From Aquibium microcysteis (GTDB lineage: Bacteria > Pseudomonadota > Alphaproteobacteria > Rhizobiales > Rhizobiaceae): DNA of 64,000 nt. The stretch lies in the NCBI RefSeq assembly GCF_014495845.1, contig NZ_CP061080.1:3772001-3836000 (forward strand). Reading direction: 5' to 3'. The notes below the pieces were generated by a model. The model was given only the letters and a program-made list of their open reading frames with translations, was not told the DNA's origin and searched no databases. Position 1 is the stretch's first letter, and each line of letters begins with the position of its first letter. Position numbers and translations under genes: made by a program. Shown one piece after another: positions 60,976 to 64,000 of the stretch.

Positions 60976-62315
60976 TTCCAGTCTCCGGTTTTGTAGAGCA
61001 TGCCCGTCCCGGCCAATGCGGCCTCGACGCCTGTCGCCACCGCCAGCAGACGCCGGTCGGCATCGGGTCGCGCCATGATCGAGATTCCGCAAACGGTGCC
61101 GGCGTGAGAGATCGGAAGCGAGATGGCCGGCCAGTCGAAGAAGTTGCCGATGGCGGTGTTGCGAAGCAGCAGCAGGTTCCGGTCGGCGAAACGGGCCGGA
61201 TCCGCCACTTCTGCGATGGTCGGCGCGGTGATCGGCACGGTCGGCATGGCCAGCACGTCGAAGCGCTCCCAATGCCGTTCGAAGCTCGCGATCAGTCTGC
61301 GACGCTCTCGCAGGAGCTCGATGTAGGTCGCCGCGGAGACGGCTGCGCCCTTCTCGATCCGAGCCGCGATGTTCGGATCCATATCCGCGAACCTCGCAGC
61401 GCGACCCTGATGGACCGAATAGGCCTCGGCCGCGACGAGGCCGCCCGTACGTGCATTCAGCAGCCGCATCTCCTCGATCTCGGGCAGGTCCAGCGACACG
61501 ATCCGCATGCCGGCGGACGACAGGGCCGCGATCGCGCTCGCGAAGCCCGCCTCCACTTCGGGCGCGATGTCCCTGAACGGAAGACCCGTGACGATACCGA
61601 GCCTCAGGCCTTCCGGTTCCAGCGCGTCGATGTCGCGGCTCGTGCCGGACAACACGTCGTAGGCGGCCGCGCATTCGGCCACGCTGCGGGCGATCGGGCC
61701 AATGGCGTCAAGGGTTTCCGACAGCGGGAACGCGCCGTCCGTCGGCACCGCGGCCCGCGAGGGCTTGAAACCGGTCAGGCCGCAGAGAGCAGCCGGGATC
61801 CGCACCGAGCCGCCCGTGTCCGTGCCGATCGCGACCTCGCAGAACCCGTCGGCAACCGCGACGGCCGCGCCCGACGACGAGCCGCCGGGCACGAGAGAGC
61901 GGTCGAGAGGATTTCCCGGCGTGCCGAGGTGCGGGTTCGTCCCGACACCCGAGAATGCGAGCTCGCTCATGTTCGTCTTGGCGACGACAATCGCCCCGCC
62001 GGCGCGGAGCCGGCGCACGACCTCCGCGTCGCGGGGGGCCGGCTTCCCTTCCGCCTGCACGACGGCGGATCCGGCGCGCGTGATGTCGCCGGCGACGTCG
62101 AACAGGTCCTTGATGGAAACGATCACGCCATCGAGCGGACCGAGAGACAGGCCGAGACGGTTGCGTTCGTCTGCGGCAACCGCCTCCGCGCGGGCGCTCC
62201 GTTCATACACGCTGACGCAGGCGCGCGCTCCCTCCGAAGCCGGATCGGCGATGCGCGCCAGACTCTCGGCGAGCCGTTCCTGCGCCGACCCGCGGCGATT
62301 GACCCTTGCATTCAT
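60972..62315 (-). CDS. Amidase signature-family enzyme
   Basis: 447 residues. The Ser-cisSer-Lys triad is visible: lysine in VSIKDLFDVAGDITRAGS, the serines in PGGSSSGAAVAVADG and GTDTGGSVRIPAALCG. Such enzymes hydrolyse amides, ureides or allophanate-like compounds. It heads a four-gene minus-strand operon (amidase, DUF2848, cupin, binding-protein-like) and has an operator-like site 22 bases upstream, linking it to the island's regulon. Confidence 0.9.
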   Translation of the reverse strand: MNARVNRRGSAQERLAESLARIADPASEGARACVSVYERSARAEAVAADERNRLGLSLGPLDGVIVSIKDLFDVAGDITRAGSAVVQAEGKPAPRDAEVVRRLRAGGAIVVAKTNMSELAFSGVGTNPHLGTPGNPLDRSLVPGGSSSGAAVAVADGFCEVAIGTDTGGSVRIPAALCGLTGFKPSRAAVPTDGAFPLSETLDAIGPIARSVAECAAAYDVLSGTSRDIDALEPEGLRLGIVTGLPFRDIAPEVEAGFASAIAALSSAGMRIVSLDLPEIEEMRLLNARTGGLVAAEAYSVHQGRAARFADMDPNIAARIEKGAAVSAATYIELLRERRRLIASFERHWERFDVLAMPTVPITAPTIAEVADPARFADRNLLLLRNTAIGNFFDWPAISLPISHAGTVCGISIMARPDADRRLLAVATGVEAALAGTGMLYKTGDWK

Positions 62316-62336
62316 GAGTTATGTTTGCTCATTAGC

Positions 62337-62351
62337 TACATTCGGTATGTA
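62337..62351 (-). promoter_or_regulatory. Operator-like site before the amidase operon
   Basis: TACATTCGGTATGTA has 5-base arms (TACAT/ATGTA) and resembles the palindromes before the other catabolic operons. It lies 22 bases before the amidase start. No TTGACA is seen next to it. Confidence 0.55.
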
Positions 62352-62421
62352 CATCTATAATTGGACACGCCCTCTCACGTCCAGCGATAAATGCGTTTCC
62401 CGATGAAGGAACCAGCGATCG

Positions 62422-62973
62422 ATGACCTCCGCCGACAGCCCGCCCACGCTCTGGGACTTCTCGGTCGACCTGTACGGCCGTCCGGGCGTCTCCAGGGCCT
62501 GCCTGGTCCTGCAGGACAACCTCGGGGTCGACGTGAACCTGCTTCTGTTCTGTGTCTGGTGGAGCACGACGGGCCGTGGCGACATCGGCGAGGAAGCATT
62601 CGCAACGATCGTGCAGCGGGCGACGCGATGGAACCACGACGTGGTGCGTCCGCTGCGGACGGCACGCAAGGCGGTGAAGCGCGGCCACCCCTCCCTGCCG
62701 GCGACCGAGGCGGAAGCCCTCTACAGGACGGTGCTTGACGCGGAGCTCCTCATGGAACGGGCGGAGCAGACGATCCTGGAGCGAACGGCGGAAGAGCTTC
62801 TCGGCCAAGATTCTTCGACGAGCCGGGCGGGAGACGCTTCGCCGCGGCTCATCGAGCGCTACCTGGCCAAACTCGGGGCGGTTCCCGACCGCCAGGACCA
62901 GCAGGCCCTCGCGACCATTCTGTCGTTTGCGGGTGGGAGAGCTCCTGCCCCCGCGCCGCACCGCGATGCGTGA
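62422..62973 (+). CDS. TIGR02444-like protein
   Basis: 183 residues. The N-terminus LWDFSVDLYGRPGVSRACLVLQDNLGVDVNLLLFCVWW is the mark of the TIGR02444/DUF2390 family of helical proteins, followed by RWNHDVVRPLRTARKAVK. The function is unknown. It is divergent from the amidase operon, with about 100 bases between them. Confidence 0.8.
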   Translation: MTSADSPPTLWDFSVDLYGRPGVSRACLVLQDNLGVDVNLLLFCVWWSTTGRGDIGEEAFATIVQRATRWNHDVVRPLRTARKAVKRGHPSLPATEAEALYRTVLDAELLMERAEQTILERTAEELLGQDSSTSRAGDASPRLIERYLAKLGAVPDRQDQQALATILSFAGGRAPAPAPHRDA

Positions 62974-63072
62974 TCAGGAACCGCAGCCGGAGGCTTCCTC
63001 GGCCATGGACATGACCTGCGGCGTGACCGCAAGCCCGCGACGCGAGGTTCCGGACGCGAGGATCTGACATCG

Positions 63073-63153
63073 ATGACCCCGGAGGCTATCGCGATCGGTC
63101 TGCTCAGCGGCATGCTTGCGGCACTTCTGTGGGTTTATCTCGAAGGACGATGA
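63073..63153 (+). CDS. Possible 26-residue membrane peptide
   Basis: A short frame from ATG at 63073 encodes a peptide that is one hydrophobic helix (IAIGLLSGMLAALLWVYLEG). It lies between the TIGR02444-like gene and the convergent channel gene. The evidence is only the helix and the position. Confidence 0.3.
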   Translation: MTPEAIAIGLLSGMLAALLWVYLEGR

Positions 63154-63194
63154 GCGTCCTCACCTGAGTTTTCCGATGGCACTCGTCAGGCGCG

Positions 63195-64000
63195 TCAGCG
63201 GAGCATCGGCGCCGCCTCCGGCGGCTGCCTCCCCGGCCCGGCCACGGGGAGCGCAGGGCCCGCCCGCGCTGCGACCGGAACGGCGCGCATCCGCAGGAGC
63301 CTCGCCAGTCCGACGAGAATGTCGCTGCGCACGTCGGCGACGATGCGGGGGGAGGAGACGAAGGCGGTCACGACGTACAGTATCTTCTCGTCGACGAGCG
63401 ACTCGAGCCTGACGTCGGGACGGGGCTCCGCGAGAACGCGCGGATGGGCGGCCACGAGCGTCCGGACCAGCGCGATGACCTCGTCGGCGTCCTCGCTCGA
63501 AGGCGTCGAGAACTCGACGCGGACCCGGCCAAGCGGGTCGGCCATCGACATGTTGCGCACGCTCTTGGTGATCAGCTCGGAGTTCGGAATGATCAGCGTC
63601 GAATGATCCGCGATCCGGATCTCCGTCGAGCGGACGCTGATGCGCCGGACGTCCCCCTGCTCCTCGCCCACCCGGATCGTGTCGCCGACCTTGACCGGCC
63701 GTTCTGCCAGGAGGATGAGGCCGGATATGAAGTTCTGGGTGATCGCCTGAAGGCCGAAGCCGATGCCGACGGAGAGCGCGCTCGCGACGAGGCCGATCCG
63801 ATCCATTCCGAGGCCGATCGTGGATGCCGCCCAGACGAGAACGGCCGCGAACCCTGCATACCGCACGATCGTGCTGATCGACGTGCGTGTGCCCTCATCG
63901 AGCCGCGTCGTCGGCAGAAACGTGTCGCGGAGCCAGCTCGATACAAGGCGCAGGGACACCAGTCCGACCACCAGCACGCCTGCGCCACGCAGTCCGGCCC
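63195..64000 (-). CDS. Mechanosensitive ion channel, MscS family (partial)
   Basis: The frame is open to the right edge, so the N-terminal part lies outside. The pore helix and beta domain are clear: LVASALSVGIGFGLQAITQNFISGLILLAERPVKVGDTIRVG, VRRISVRSTEIRIADHSTLIIPNSELI and VRVEFSTPSSEDADEVIALV. The C-terminus has a Pro/Ala tail. It opens under membrane tension to release solutes. The 269 or so residues seen correspond to the last membrane helices and cytoplasmic domain. Confidence 0.88.
   Translation of the reverse strand, partial: AGLRGAGVLVVGLVSLRLVSSWLRDTFLPTTRLDEGTRTSISTIVRYAGFAAVLVWAASTIGLGMDRIGLVASALSVGIGFGLQAITQNFISGLILLAERPVKVGDTIRVGEEQGDVRRISVRSTEIRIADHSTLIIPNSELITKSVRNMSMADPLGRVRVEFSTPSSEDADEVIALVRTLVAAHPRVLAEPRPDVRLESLVDEKILYVVTAFVSSPRIVADVRSDILVGLARLLRMRAVPVAARAGPALPVAGPGRQPPEAAPMLR

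Noticed and set aside
1..64000. tRNA, rRNA, riboswitch and prophage genes
   Set aside because: I looked for typical tRNA arms, conserved riboswitch cores and phage structural genes and saw none that I could support.

Overview
The window comes from a GC-rich alphaproteobacterium, most likely Hyphomicrobiales (Rhizobiales). The leuD-leuB-asd backbone, the PAP2 and extensin-like genes and the wealth of TRAP, TTT and ABC importers fit that group. I saw no rRNA, tRNA or transposase gene. Species cannot be named from the sequence.

Left part (1-17.3 kb): the tail of an unidentified gene, a CesT-type secretion chaperone, a CitE-like lyase, an FAD oxidoreductase, a DUF1778/GNAT toxin-antitoxin pair, then housekeeping genes leuD, leuB and asd mixed with small membrane proteins. 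A small acyl-CoA module follows: 3-hydroxyacyl-CoA dehydrogenase, a frameshifted acyl-CoA ligase, and a tripartite tricarboxylate importer with TctA and TctB fused.

17.5-24.8 kb: one plus-strand operon for a carbohydrate ABC importer (binding protein, two permeases, a 62-aa membrane protein, two ATPases) ending in a DhaK-DhaL kinase. An 18-bp perfect palindrome lies between its -35 and -10. A near copy precedes the LacI-family gene at 30.3 kb, which therefore probably represses both.

25.0-30.1 kb: a reduced CRISPR locus. A 12-repeat array reads on the minus strand from an AT-rich leader at its right end. Downstream lie a 41-aa membrane peptide, cas6 and a CARF protein whose C-terminus looks like an OmpR/PhoB winged helix. 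To the right, a divergent gene joins the front part of a reverse transcriptase to most of a Csx16-like domain. No Cas1, Cas2, Cas10 or effector gene is present.

31.4-62.4 kb: a large catabolic island. It holds NicX, NicD-like and NicF-like enzymes of the 2,5-dihydroxypyridine to maleate route, an HpaB-type monooxygenase in two near-identical copies, an HpaC-type reductase, a P450 with its own reductase, UbiD/UbiX, a hydroxycinnamoyl-CoA hydratase-lyase with CoA transferase and aldehyde dehydrogenase, a Liv-type ABC importer, a TRAP importer, an amidase operon and two MarR regulators. Palindromes related to TACATTCTGTA stand before nearly every operon, which suggests a single regulon and perhaps a single pathway for a pyridine or other heteroaromatic compound with a side chain. 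The right end holds a TIGR02444-like protein and a partial MscS channel.
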